A program made the translations under genes and the position numbers. This document shows positions 23,681-32,784 of a stretch of DNA of 32,784 nt, one piece after another. The notes under the pieces were generated by a model. The model saw only the letters and a list, made by a program, of their open reading frames with translations. It did no database searches and had not been told where the DNA came from. Each line of letters begins with the position of its first letter. Position 1 is the stretch's first letter. Source of the stretch: Patescibacteria group bacterium (GTDB lineage: Bacteria; Patescibacteriota; Patescibacteriia; Patescibacteriales; UBA12465); contig JAQWDY010000001.1 of assembly GCA_028705215.1 (NCBI GenBank), positions 1-32,784 on the forward strand. Direction: 5' to 3'.

Positions 23681-23709
23681 ATTTTATCATTTTTCACCAG
23701 CTTTCGCAA
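23681..23709 (-). promoter_or_regulatory. Predicted promoter of the GlmU-like gene
   Basis: On the minus strand TTGCGA (23709-23704), a 17-nt spacer and TAAAAT (23686-23681). It predicts a leader of about 28 nt. Confidence 0.5.
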
Positions 23710-23802
23710 ATTAAATAATTAATATATTTTATTTAATATAAGCTAAAATTTTATTTTCATATAACAAGGATAAATAAAAACAATATATTTTTTTGCCAAC
23801 AA

Positions 23803-23943
23803 AAAAACACCATTGTTCTGGCGGCGACCTACTTTCCCAGGGCTCAGGCCCAAGTATCATCAGCGCTGTTGGGCTTAACTTCTGAGTTCGAGAAGGGATC
23901 AGGTGTGACCCCAACGCTTTACCACCAGAACAATGGTGTTTTT
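23803..23943 (-). repeat. Inverted repeat bracketing 5S rRNA (processing stem and terminator)
   Basis: AAAAACACCATTG (23803-23815) is the perfect complement of CAATGGTGTTTTT (23931-23943). It extends 5S helix I by 13 base pairs. In the precursor it would be an RNase III-type processing stem. The T run at its 3' side on the minus strand would also end transcription of the rRNA unit. Confidence 0.8.
23816..23930 (-). rRNA. rrf: 5S ribosomal RNA
   Basis: About 115 nt with the conserved 5S elements on the minus strand: the TTCTGGTGGT start, the CGAACTCAGAAGTTAAGC block and the CCTGGGAAAGTAGG block before CGCCGCCAGAA. The ends pair as helix I. Exact ends are estimated from helix I. Confidence 0.95.
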
Positions 23944-24307
23944 CTATATTTCAAGTGCTAAAAAACACTAAACCATTGTATATTTGTAAATCATCAATAA
24001 CCTTAAATATAAAAGTGTGAGAAAATCAAATGACATATTAGTACCACTCGGCTCAATCTGTTACCAGACTTACACCTATGGCCTATCAAGGTCATATTCT
24101 CTAACCTGTCTATGAAACCTAATCTTGAGGACAGCTTCGCGCTTATATGCTTTCAGCGCTTATCTAAACCGAAGGTAGCTACCCAGCAGTGCCCCTGATG
24201 GAACAGCTGGTACACTAGAGCTTCGTCCTTCCCGGTCCTCTCGTACTAAGGAAGGGCCCTCTCAAGTTTCCACGATCATAGTGGATAGGAGACCGACCTG
24301 TCTTACG

Positions 24308-24567
24308 CATGTTTTTCACTTATTACTAAGTGCATTGGACTATAATATCATCCTTAAAAATATTTATTATTTTAAGGAGGTTAACGTTTAGTCTCTACGG
24401 GCTTCAAATACAATTTGAATTCCCTCGGTATTGTCCTAAAAAAGGATTTTACCGATATAAGTTAACTTTTTATGCCAATATTGATTACTCAATATCGCCG
24501 CCGTATTTTATGTCGTTTTACCTCGTGGATTCAGAGCGTTTAAAGGCCAAATAAGTTTAGCCTCTAA
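24308..24567 (-). mobile_element. Group I intron at 23S site L2593, without ORF
   Basis: A 260-nt insertion after U2593 (E. coli numbering), between the exon GGGTTCAGACCGT and CGTAAGACAGG. It ends in the obligatory G. P7 pairing is visible as GACT (24393-24390) with AGTC (24341-24338) in the typical contexts GAGACTAAACG and TTATAGTCC, and P8 as CCTTAAAA/TTTTAAGG between them. No open reading frame of note is present, so it depends on others for mobility or is immobile. L2593 is a known group I site, for example in algal chloroplast LSU genes. Confidence 0.88.
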
Positions 24568-24571
24568 ACGG

Positions 24572-24624
<53 letters not shown>

Positions 24625-24634
24625 GCTTCTTCAC

Positions 24635-24667
<33 letters not shown>

Positions 24668-25177
24668 GAACCAGGTCGTCGATATGGACTCTTGGACCTG
24701 ACTAGCCTGTTATCCCCGGAGTAGCTTTTATCCGATGAGCTTCCACCATCCTATATTGAATGGTCGGATCACTAAGTTCCGCTTTCGCGACTGCTTGACT
24801 GGTAAGTCTCGCAGTAAAGCCGGCTTTTGCCTTTACACTATCTCCCGGGTTTCCATTCCGGGATAGCCGACCTTAGTAAACGCCTCCGTTACTTTTTGGG
24901 AGGCATCCGCCCCAGACAAACTACCCACCAGACACTGTCCCACGTTTAACGCGGTTAGAATTAAGAACATACAAGGGTGGTATCTCACTGGTGCCCGAAG
25001 GCTCCCACCTATGCTGAACATGGATATCCCTAATTCAATATCAAGTTGTAGTAAAGCTTCACGGGGTCTTCTCGTCCAACTATGATTAACGAGCATCTTT
25101 ACTCGTACTGCAATTTCACCGAGTACTTCGTTGAGACAGTGCCAAAGTGGTTAAGCCATTCGTGCAGGTCGGAACTT

Positions 25178-25967
<790 letters not shown>

Positions 25968-26088
25968 GATTATAGTTATCGCCGGCGTTCATCCGCGCTT
26001 GGATTCAAAGCTTCGCACAAAAGTGCTAACCTCTCCTCTTAACGTTCGGACACTGGCCAGGCATCACCCTCTATACATCCTCTTACGA

Positions 26089-26121
<33 letters not shown>

Positions 26122-27448
26122 CCTTTGGCTCTTTAGCTGCGGCCCTGATTGCTCAGGGCAGGCCTTATCTCTAAATTACGGCCGCTGTTTTGCCGAGTTC
26201 CTTAACGAAGTTTCTCTCGTACACCTGAGGCTTCTCGCCTCACCTACCTGTGTCGGTTTACGGTACGGTTACTATTGTCTTAGCCCTAGAGGTTTTTCTA
26301 GTCGGCTCTTTTGCTTAAATTGACTCCATCTTGCGACTTCGTCTTCCCACAATCTCTTGAAACTATTGATCCGGATTTGCCTAGATCGTTTCTTGAGACA
26401 ATGGACGTACAAATCATAGCACGCTTAAACTACAGAACCGCGTCCCCCCATCGGAAAACAACAGTAGTGCCGGAATATTAACCGGCTCTTCCATCGGCTG
26501 ACACCTACACTACATAGGTTGCGCCTTAGGATCGACTAACCCTGGGTCGATTTGCGTTGCCCAGGAAACCTTAGGTTTTCGGTGGGCGGGGTTTCAACCC
26601 GCCTTTTTGCTACTCATGCCAACATTCTCTCTTCCTTCCGCTCCACCACGCCTCACGACGTGACTTCAACGCTGAAAGAAATGCTCCTCTACCACTCTCT
26701 GATAAATCAGAAAGTTCGCATCTTCGGTACAAAGCTTAGCCCCGATAAATTTTCGGCGCGAAACAACTTAATTAGTGAGCTATTACGCTATCTTTAAAGG
26801 ATGGCTGCTTCTAAGCCAACCTCCTAACTGTCGTAGTCACAACACTACCTTTCACACTTAGCTTTGATTTAGGGACCTTAGATTGCGATCTGGGCTGTTT
26901 CCCTTTCGACTAATGGACCTTAGCGCCCATAGTCTAACTCCCGGACTCTACCCTCAAGTATTCGGAGTTTGATTGAAGACGGTATCTTGCGACCCGCCCT
27001 CATCCAGTGCTCTACCCCCTGAGGTCAACATCCGAGGCTAGCCCTAAAGCTATTTCGAGGAGAACCAGCTATTGCCGAGTTCGATTACAATTTCTGCGCT
27101 TACCACAGCTCATCCCCGCGTGTTGCACGACGCGTGGGTTCGGTCCTTCATTCGTCTTTCGACGAACTTCAACCTGGCCATGGCAAGATCACCCGGCTTC
27201 GGGTCTTGTCCATGCGACAAATGCTACGCTTCCGTCTCGCTACTAGTAACGATGACGAAAGCGAAGCACAAACGGGCAGTTAACCCTCGCTTTCACTACA
27301 CATGCTCTCCAAACGGAGATTATGTAAGCCACATAGAACAAACTCGTTGGCTCATTCTTCAATAGGCACGCCGTCACCCGCCGAAACGGGCTCCGACTCC
27401 TTGTAAGTATATGGTTTCAGGTACTATTTCACCTCCCTCAACGGGATG

Positions 27449-27485
<37 letters not shown>

Positions 27486-28083
27486 ATCATAAGAAGTATT
27501 TAGCCTTAGGTCATAGTCGACCTGGCTTCAGACGGGATTTCACGAGTCCCGCCCTACTTAAGAATTTTAACCACGAAGAGATAGTTCTTTTCGCTTACCG
27601 GGCTATCACCGTCTCTGGCTGAGCTTTCCAACTCATTCTGCTAAAAATTATCTTTTATGACTTCGCCTTGTTGTTCTGAAAAACAAGCGTTAAAATCTTG
27701 CAACACCGAAAAAACATATGGCTCCAGAACCTTCAGGATCAAACTTGGCGAACCAAGTTTAATCTGCAGTTATTTCGGTTTAGGCTCCTCCCCTTTCGCT
27801 CGCCACTACTTAGGGAATGATTATTATTCTCTTTTCCTCCGGCTACTAAGATGTTTCAGTTCACCGGGTCTTCCAGCTCGCTTAAAAAGCTTGAGCTGCC
27901 TCTATCTTCAATAGAGGGGGTTTCCCCATTCGGAAATCTGCGGGTCAAAGGTTGCTTGCCACCTTACCGCAGCTTATCGCAGGCTGCTACGTCCTTCATC
28001 GTCTTCTTATGTCAAGGCATCCACCGTATACTCTTATTGAGATTTTCTCACACTTTTAAATTTAAAGAAATTTAAAACTGTGC

Positions 28084-28131
28084 CGTGTTTTAATTTACAG
28101 CGGGAAGTTGGACCTTCCACTTTAAAACACG
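28084..28131 (-). other. Precursor hairpin just upstream of 23S
   Basis: CGTGTTTTAA (28084-28093) pairs with TTAAAACACG (28122-28131), and inside it GGAAG (28103-28107) pairs with CTTCC (28114-28118). It sits between the boxA-like site and the mature 23S 5' end, so it is probably a pre-rRNA folding or processing element. Confidence 0.6.
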
Positions 28132-28160
28132 TCTTTTATCTTTATTAATTGATGTCTTTA

Positions 28161-28184
28161 CTTTATTCAGTTATTAAAGTTCGC
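28161..28184 (-). promoter_or_regulatory. boxA-like antitermination site in the 23S leader
   Basis: The minus strand reads GCGAACTTTAATAACTGAATA. This resembles the boxA of low-GC bacteria (CTTTGAAAACT core), which recruits NusB-S10 in rRNA leaders. nusB itself is at 30278-30754. The match is partial. Confidence 0.4.
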
Positions 28185-28191
28185 AAGGCGC

Positions 28192-28252
28192 AAAAAAACC
28201 GCTTTTAAGCGGTTCTAAGTAGTCATAAAATCGACAATCAATTAGAATCGCT
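28192..28252 (-). promoter_or_regulatory. Terminator with competing antiterminator helix in the 23S leader
   Basis: On the minus strand AACCGCTT (28214-28207) and AAGCGGTT (28204-28197) form a palindromic hairpin followed by seven T residues, which is a good intrinsic terminator. Upstream, AGCGATTCTAA (28252-28242) can pair with TTAGAACCGCT (28218-28208) over 10 of 11 positions. The second helix uses the left arm of the terminator, so the two are mutually exclusive. No gene lies between this element and 23S. It may gate rRNA synthesis or end a separate short RNA of about 125 nt. Confidence 0.55.
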
Positions 28253-28322
28253 TTTTTTGTTTAAGCAGAATGTTTATCATCATACTTTTTAGCCTTTTAG
28301 GCCTTGTTTAAAACTGTTTATA

Positions 28323-28350
28323 ATTATAACCGTTTTTAAAATTATGTCAA
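28323..28350 (-). promoter_or_regulatory. Consensus promoter of the 23S-5S unit
   Basis: On the minus strand a perfect TTGACA (28350-28345) and a perfect TATAAT (28328-28323) are separated by 16 nt. The predicted start near 28316 gives a leader of about 270 nt before mature 23S. It is the strongest promoter in the window, as expected for rRNA. Confidence 0.8.
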
Positions 28351-28379
28351 GAGTTTTTTATTCATAATTTAAAATTAAA

Positions 28380-28407
28380 TAAAAAACCCTGTTTTTGGGC
28401 TTTTTTG
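28380..28407 (-). terminator. Possible second terminator downstream of pilT
   Basis: CCC (28387-28389) and GGG (28397-28399) within A6 and T6 flanks form a short stem on the minus strand. It is weaker than the hairpin at 28426-28461 and may back it up, insulating the rRNA promoter. Confidence 0.4.
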
Positions 28408-28425
28408 GCTATATTTTCATAAAAT

Positions 28426-28461
28426 AAAAAAACAAGAAAATATATAAATTCTTGTTTTTTT
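28426..28461 (-). terminator. Terminator of the rpmF-nusB-rnc-pilT run
   Basis: AACAAGAA (28431-28438) pairs with TTCTTGTT (28449-28456), extended by A and T runs on both sides. It begins 10 nt after the pilT stop on the minus strand. Confidence 0.7.
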
Positions 28462-28470
28462 AAAATATTT

Positions 28471-29538
28471 TTATTTTTTTATTTTTTTTATTTCTAAAGC
28501 TTCTTCTAAATAACTCTCAGCAATATTTTTTTCAATCAAACCCTCGCTGTACAACTTTTTAATATCACTCGCTAATGTCATCATGCCCAAACTTGACCCG
28601 GTTTCTATAACAGTATTAATTTGCGCAATTTTTCCCTCTCTAATTAAATTAGCTGAAGCGGAGTTGTTAAGTAAAATTTCTCGCGCAGCGATTCTTCCAC
28701 CGCCAATTCTTGGCAATAATCTTTGCGAAATAACAGCACGCAATACCATAGAAAGTTGTGACTTAGCTTGATTCTGTTGATGTGGCGGAAAAATATCAAT
28801 AATGCGATCTATCGTTTGCGCTGCACTATAGGTGTGAAGAGTAGCTAAAACTAAGTGTCCTGTTTCGGCAATTGTTAAGGCGGTTGAAATTGTCTCCAAA
28901 TCTCTCATCTCCCCTATCATTACAACGTTAGGGTCTTGGCGCAAGACATGTTTTAGTCCACTGGCAAAGCTAATCATATCTTGACCTAATTCCCGCTGCG
29001 AAATAACACTTTTTTTCGCCTTAAAAATATATTCGGTCGGATCTTCCAGGGTTATTATGTTTGCTTTTCTCTCATTGTTAATATGATTTATCATCGCCGC
29101 TAAAGTGGTTGATTTGCCACAACCAGTGGGGCCGGTAACAAGAATTAATCCTTGATGATAATTTAAAATATTAGACACCACGGCGGGTAAATTTAAATCG
29201 GTCAGACTTGGTTCATCATTTTTTATAACACGTGCTACTATTTTCATTTCTCCTTTTTCAAAAGAAAAATTCAAACGGTACCTTGTTCCCTCAACCTCAC
29301 AACTACTATCAAGATCTTTTTTCTCTAGAAATAATTTCTTTGCCTCTTCGGTTAATAAATCATCAACAAAAACCGATAAATCAGATGTACTCAATTTGGG
29401 GAAAGATTCAACTTTTTCAACCATATTAATGCTTAACAGTTCTCCATCAATTCTTAAGATTGGCTCCTGCCCGACTAAAACGTGTAAATCAGAAGCCCCC
29501 TTTTCTGCGGCTAGTTTTAAAATATTTTTAATTTCCAT
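28471..29538 (-). CDS. pilT: Type IV pilus retraction ATPase PilT
   Basis: Hexameric cytoplasmic ATPase that powers pilus retraction. At 355 residues it is normal. The N-terminal PAS-like domain starts with the usual LKLAAEKGASDLHV. Walker A is GPTGCGKST (136-144), followed by the Asp box ITLEDPTEYIF, Walker B VVMIGEMRDLET and the His box TGHLVLATLHT. The PilT signature AIRTxL-like region appears as AREILLNNSASANLIREGKIAQI. It starts 3 nt after rnc, so it is translated with an RNA-processing operon; no other pilus gene is in the window. Confidence 0.95.
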   Translation of the reverse strand: MEIKNILKLAAEKGASDLHVLVGQEPILRIDGELLSINMVEKVESFPKLSTSDLSVFVDDLLTEEAKKLFLEKKDLDSSCEVEGTRYRLNFSFEKGEMKIVARVIKNDEPSLTDLNLPAVVSNILNYHQGLILVTGPTGCGKSTTLAAMINHINNERKANIITLEDPTEYIFKAKKSVISQRELGQDMISFASGLKHVLRQDPNVVMIGEMRDLETISTALTIAETGHLVLATLHTYSAAQTIDRIIDIFPPHQQNQAKSQLSMVLRAVISQRLLPRIGGGRIAAREILLNNSASANLIREGKIAQINTVIETGSSLGMMTLASDIKKLYSEGLIEKNIAESYLEEALEIKKIKK

Positions 29539-29541
29539 ATT

Positions 29542-30240
29542 TTACCAATTAAGTTTTTTTAAACCTTTAGAGGCTGCATCTACCTGCGCCTCTTGTTTAG
29601 ATAACCCCTTTCCTTTAATTATCAACTCATCTTCTAGATAAAGACCAACTGTAAAAACTTTAGCGTGATCTGGACCGTATTCTTCTAATATTTTATAATG
29701 CGGTGTAATTCCTCGTTCTTCTTGAGACTTCTCTTGAAATTTTGACTTTGGGTCAAGATAAAGTTTATTTTTTAAAATTTCATCTAATTTAGAAACAATA
29801 TTTTTTAATATAAAATTCTTTGTAACTTTCATTCCTTGGTCTAAATAAATAGCGCCAATAATCGCTTCAACTGCATCCGCTAAAATAAAATGACGAGATT
29901 TTTTATTCTTATCTTTTGCCTCTCCTTTTGAAAGATAGAGACTTTTCTCAACCTCTAAATCAGAGGCTACCTCATAGAGCATCTTAGCGTTAACTAAAGA
30001 TGCGCGCCAATTAGTTAAATCCCCCTCTGGCACCTCTGGAAATGTTAAAAATAAATACTCAGTTACTACAATTTCTAAAACCGCATCACCTAAAAATTCT
30101 AATCTTTCATTGTGACCAATTTTAAAATCCGGATGCTCGTTTATATAAGAGCGATGAACTAAAGCTTGTTTTAATAAACTCTTATCTTTAAACTCAACTT
30201 TTAAATTTTTTTGCAATTTTGTTAAATTATTTGCCTCCAT
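29542..30240 (-). CDS. rnc: Ribonuclease III
   Basis: Double-strand-specific endoribonuclease that processes rRNA precursors and structured mRNAs. The 232 residues hold an RNase III domain with the signature HNERLEFLGDAVLEIV, then ADAVEAIIGAIYLDQG with the second pair of metal ligands. A C-terminal double-stranded-RNA-binding domain follows (SKFQEKSQEERGITPHYKI through GLSKQEAQVDAASKGLKKL). It lies between nusB and pilT and close to the 23S-5S unit whose processing stems are likely substrates. A hairpin lies just upstream at 30263-30290. Confidence 0.97.
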   Translation of the reverse strand: MEANNLTKLQKNLKVEFKDKSLLKQALVHRSYINEHPDFKIGHNERLEFLGDAVLEIVVTEYLFLTFPEVPEGDLTNWRASLVNAKMLYEVASDLEVEKSLYLSKGEAKDKNKKSRHFILADAVEAIIGAIYLDQGMKVTKNFILKNIVSKLDEILKNKLYLDPKSKFQEKSQEERGITPHYKILEEYGPDHAKVFTVGLYLEDELIIKGKGLSKQEAQVDAASKGLKKLNW

Positions 30241-30262
30241 ATTATTATTTCAAAAAAGCAAA

Positions 30263-30290
30263 GAAAGAGTCTAAAATTTAAGACTCTTTC
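30263..30290 (-). terminator. Hairpin at the nusB-rnc junction (attenuator or RNase III site)
   Basis: GAAAGAGTCT (30263-30272) pairs perfectly with AGACTCTTTC (30281-30290) over an 8-nt loop containing the nusB stop. A T-rich tract with one C (TTTGCTTTTTT) follows on the minus strand. It may partly terminate transcription before rnc, or be cleaved by RNase III as in the autoregulated rnc leader of E. coli. Confidence 0.55.
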
Positions 30291-30754
30291 TCTGAAGTTT
30301 TATCTTCTTTTTCTTTTTCCTCCTTATTATCTCTTATCTGGATATCTTCTTCATCGGCATAAAGCGCACCTAAAACACCATTAACAAATTTTCCCGAAGA
30401 ATCACCACCAAAACTTTTTGCAATTTCAATTGATTCATTTATTGCTACTCGTGGTGGTACGTCGGTAAACAATAATTCATAAATACCAAGACGTAAAATA
30501 TTGCGATCTACCGCGGTTATTTGATCAAGTGGCCACTCGGTCGCATACTTTATTATCTTTTCGTCTATCTCCTTAACTTTATTTGAAATTCCAGTTACTA
30601 AATCTTTTACAAAACCCTGGTCATCAAATTGAGGCGCAAAGTTTGCAAAATTGTCAGAAATTATTTCTTCTAAATTGTTGTTTTTCTGACCATTAAAATC
30701 CCAAGTAAATATGGTTTGTAAAGCAATTGTACGAGCCAAGTGCCGATTAGACAT
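30278..30754 (-). CDS. nusB: Transcription antitermination protein NusB
   Basis: Binds boxA RNA with S10 and supports rRNA antitermination. Residues 1-135 match the all-helical family: [64 protein letters not shown]. About 25 further residues form an acidic-basic tail ([18 protein letters not shown]), making 158 in all. It starts 2 nt after rpmF and its end is embedded in the hairpin before rnc. A boxA-like target lies in the 23S leader at 28161-28184. Confidence 0.95.
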   Translation of the reverse strand: MSNRHLARTIALQTIFTWDFNGQKNNNLEEIISDNFANFAPQFDDQGFVKDLVTGISNKVKEIDEKIIKYATEWPLDQITAVDRNILRLGIYELLFTDVPPRVAINESIEIAKSFGGDSSGKFVNGVLGALYADEEDIQIRDNKEEKEKEDKTSEKES

Positions 30755-30756
30755 AA

Positions 30757-30954
30757 TTATTTTTTATTAATTGTTTTGCTTTTTGTTTTGATTACTTCCA
30801 CGCCTTTATAGGTGCCACAAAATTGACAAGCAGTATGAGGCTTTATCATTTCTCCACATTTAGGACACTTAATTAAACCAACTTTTTTCAAAGCCAAATG
30901 GGATCTGCCCATACGACTTTTACTATGAGTCTTTCTTTTCTTTGGATTAGCCAT
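30757..30954 (-). CDS. rpmF: 50S ribosomal protein bL32 (zinc-binding form)
   Basis: Large-subunit protein near the peptide exit region; 65 residues. The N-terminal [19 protein letters not shown] is canonical. Two CxxC pairs (IKCPKCGE and CQFCGTYKG) form a zinc ribbon, so this is the zinc-containing paralogue type. It is first in the rpmF-nusB-rnc-pilT run, with a good promoter 24-51 nt upstream. Confidence 0.96.
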   Translation of the reverse strand: MANPKKRKTHSKSRMGRSHLALKKVGLIKCPKCGEMIKPHTACQFCGTYKGVEVIKTKSKTINKK

Positions 30955-30977
30955 AAAATTAAAATTATTACAATTTT

Positions 30978-31005
30978 AGTATAACGAAACTTTAATATTA
31001 GTCAA
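30978..31005 (-). promoter_or_regulatory. Predicted promoter of the rpmF operon
   Basis: On the minus strand TTGACT (31005-31000), a 16-nt spacer and TATACT (30983-30978). It predicts a 17-nt leader before the rpmF ATG with no Shine-Dalgarno sequence. Confidence 0.65.
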
Positions 31006-31028
31006 CAATTTAACAAATAAAGTAAACT

Positions 31029-32784
31029 TTATTTTTCTTCTAAAGGTGGCTTAGGGCCAACAATTTTTTCAAATTCAGCTTTTTCTATAGTTTCTTTCTC
31101 TAACAACTCCTTTACTATCGCCTCAAGTATATCCCTTTTCTCATTTATAATCCCCTGCGCTTTATTTAAGCCAGCTTTGATAAAGTTACTTATTTCCTCA
31201 TCAATTCTTTCCGCCACCTTCTCACTATAATCTCTTTGTTCATGAATTTCTCTTCCTAAAAATATCATTTCTTCTTTCTCGCCATAAGTTCGTGGTCCTA
31301 AATTTTCACTCATTCCATAATCAGTAACTAAGCGTCTAGCAATAGCTGTCGCGCGACGCAAATCAGAAGTTGCGCCAGTTGTGACTTCTTTGAAAATTTG
31401 TTTTTCAACCAAATGGCCCGCTAACAACACTGCGATCTCAGCAACAAAATCAGATTTTGAATACATGTGTCTATCTTCAAGTGGCGCTTTTAGAGTGTAT
31501 CCACCGGCAGAGCCACGGGAAATTATTGACACTTTGTGAACAGGGTCAGCTTCTGGAATAAAATGCGATACTAAAGCGTGACCCGCTTCATGATAGGCAG
31601 TTATTTTCTTTTCCTTATCATTTATTACTCGGCTTTTTCTCTCTGGACCTATCATTACTTTTTCAATCGCTTCAAATAAATATTTATCAACTATTTCTTT
31701 CTGACTATCACGGGCCGCTAAAATTGCTGCTTCATTTAAAATATTTGCTAAATCTGCCCCAGAAAATCCTGAGGTTCTTTCCGCTACTTTCTTTAAATTA
31801 ACATTTTTCGCAATTGGCTTATCCTTAGAATGAACTTTTAATATTTCTTCTCTGTCTTTTAAATCTGGCAAATCTATCATTACACGACGATCAAATCTGC
31901 CGGGACGGAGAAGGGCGGGGTCTAAAACATCGGGTCTATTAGTAGCCGCAATAACAATGACGTTTTGCGTCGCTTCAAACCCATCCATTTCTACTAAAAT
32001 TTGATTTAGGGTTTGCTCTCTTTCATCATGACTCCCACCTAAGCCAGCGCCACGCTTACGGCCAACTGCATCAATTTCATCAATAAAAACAATACAAGGA
32101 GCACTTTTTTTTGCCTTATCAAACAAAGACCTCACCCGAGAAGCGCCCACGCCAACAAACATCTCAACAAATTCTGAGCCTGACATGTGAAAGAAAGGAA
32201 CTCCAGCTTCACCCGCAACTGAACGTGCCATTAAGGTTTTTCCTGTTCCCGGCGAACCAAGAAGTAAAACGCCACGAGGAATCTTTGCCCCCAAGCTATG
32301 AAATTTTTTCGGAAATTTCAAAAATTCAACTATTTCTTGCAGCTCTTCTTTCGCTTCCTTAGCACCAGCAACATCTTTAAAGGTTGTCCTTTTTTTTGCA
32401 TCTGGCTTAAAATCTTTAGCCGTACTTTGTCCAAAACTCATTGCCCGTGAATTAGCACCAGATACGCCACGAAACATAAAAAAGAAAAAGACACCAATCA
32501 AAAGAATGGGTAATAAAAATGGTAAAATATTAATTAAAAAATAATCCCAACCACCTTCTTCTTCTACTTTAATATTTACTTGATTTAGTTTCTCCGGTGC
32601 TATTTGATAATTACTCACCAAATCAGAAAAAGATTCGCCCATTTCTTTTCTAATAACTTCTATTTTTTCTTCATTTTTTAAACTAATTTTTATCTTATCG
32701 CCACTAATGGCTATATCAGAAACTTCTTCCTGATTAATACGACTTATAAGCGTTTCTATTCCCACTGTCTCAGTTTTCACTTCA
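31029..32784 (-). CDS. ftsH: ATP-dependent zinc metalloprotease FtsH (5' end outside window)
   Basis: Membrane-anchored AAA+ protease degrading membrane and regulatory proteins. The frame is open to the window edge. A GTG at 32780 is in frame, but the first transmembrane segment expected ahead of the extracytoplasmic domain is missing, so the gene continues beyond the window. Visible in order: the extracytoplasmic domain, the second span ([20 protein letters not shown]), Walker [11 protein letters not shown], the pore motif FVGVGA, Walker [12 protein letters not shown], the SRH region [20 protein letters not shown], the protease motif [12 protein letters not shown] and the third zinc ligand in [12 protein letters not shown]. 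Walker A has Ser where Pro is usual, which should not affect function. Confidence 0.97.
   Translation of the reverse strand, partial: EVKTETVGIETLISRINQEEVSDIAISGDKIKISLKNEEKIEVIRKEMGESFSDLVSNYQIAPEKLNQVNIKVEEEGGWDYFLINILPFLLPILLIGVFFFFMFRGVSGANSRAMSFGQSTAKDFKPDAKKRTTFKDVAGAKEAKEELQEIVEFLKFPKKFHSLGAKIPRGVLLLGSPGTGKTLMARSVAGEAGVPFFHMSGSEFVEMFVGVGASRVRSLFDKAKKSAPCIVFIDEIDAVGRKRGAGLGGSHDEREQTLNQILVEMDGFEATQNVIVIAATNRPDVLDPALLRPGRFDRRVMIDLPDLKDREEILKVHSKDKPIAKNVNLKKVAERTSGFSGADLANILNEAAILAARDSQKEIVDKYLFEAIEKVMIGPERKSRVINDKEKKITAYHEAGHALVSHFIPEADPVHKVSIISRGSAGGYTLKAPLEDRHMYSKSDFVAEIAVLLAGHLVEKQIFKEVTTGATSDLRRATAIARRLVTDYGMSENLGPRTYGEKEEMIFLGREIHEQRDYSEKVAERIDEEISNFIKAGLNKAQGIINEKRDILEAIVKELLEKETIEKAEFEKIVGPKPPLEEK

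Noticed and set aside
23647-23685. 11-bp inverted repeat abutting the start codon of the GlmU-like gene, as an RNA switch
   Set aside because: One arm overlaps the predicted -10 box, so the full stem would not be transcribed.
31015-31034. Hairpin AAATAAAGT/ACTTTATTT at the ftsH stop as terminator
   Set aside because: All A-T stem with a 2-nt loop and no clean T run on the minus strand.

Overview
The window is AT-rich, densely coding bacterial chromosome, most likely from a Patescibacteria/CPR lineage (Parcubacteria-like). This is an inference from several things: small single-copy housekeeping genes packed end to end, tRNAs without an encoded CCA end, self-splicing introns in the 23S rRNA gene, a 23S-5S unit with no 16S gene upstream, Shine-Dalgarno motifs mostly absent, and lineage-typical small membrane proteins. 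All proteins read through in the standard bacterial code. TAA is nearly the only stop codon.

Layout. 1-1000: tail of an unidentified gene, then a convergent phosphoglycerate mutase. 1020-2860: LysM/M23 cell-wall peptidase, a small membrane protein and tRNA-Ala. 2900-8760: rightward polA-murD-murI-holA. 8790-9270: tRNA cluster Ile-fMet-Phe-Pro. 9270-14650: translation and RNA-decay block rpsT-rpsO-NYN nuclease-pnp, rpsP-khpA, trmD. 14650-18040: leftward infB-rbfA plus a convergent nanoRNase-like DHH gene. 18040-18445: a gap without a gene. 18446-21244: rny, hup, tRNAs Arg-Met-Lys, adk. 21266-23646 (leftward): recA, a small membrane protein and a GlmU-like uridylyltransferase. 23803-28350 (leftward): the 23S-5S unit with two group I introns. 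28471-32784 (leftward): pilT, rnc, nusB, rpmF and a 5'-truncated ftsH.

How it fits together. Most genes serve RNA: ribosomal proteins (S20, S15, S16, L32), ribosome assembly and initiation (RbfA, IF2, KhpA), tRNA modification (TrmD), rRNA transcription and processing (NusB, RNase III), and mRNA decay (RNase Y, PNPase, oligoribonuclease-type DHH, NYN).

The least ordinary signals are regulatory or intronic. The 23S leader has a consensus promoter followed by mutually exclusive terminator and antiterminator helices and a boxA-like site. Two group I introns lie at 23S sites L1951 (with a LAGLIDADG endonuclease) and L2593 (no ORF, with an unusual 13-nt exon-complementary element). The endonuclease is the only gene here ending in TGA. 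Several -10 boxes put transcription starts on or beside the ATG. I see no CRISPR array, transposon, prophage or defence locus.
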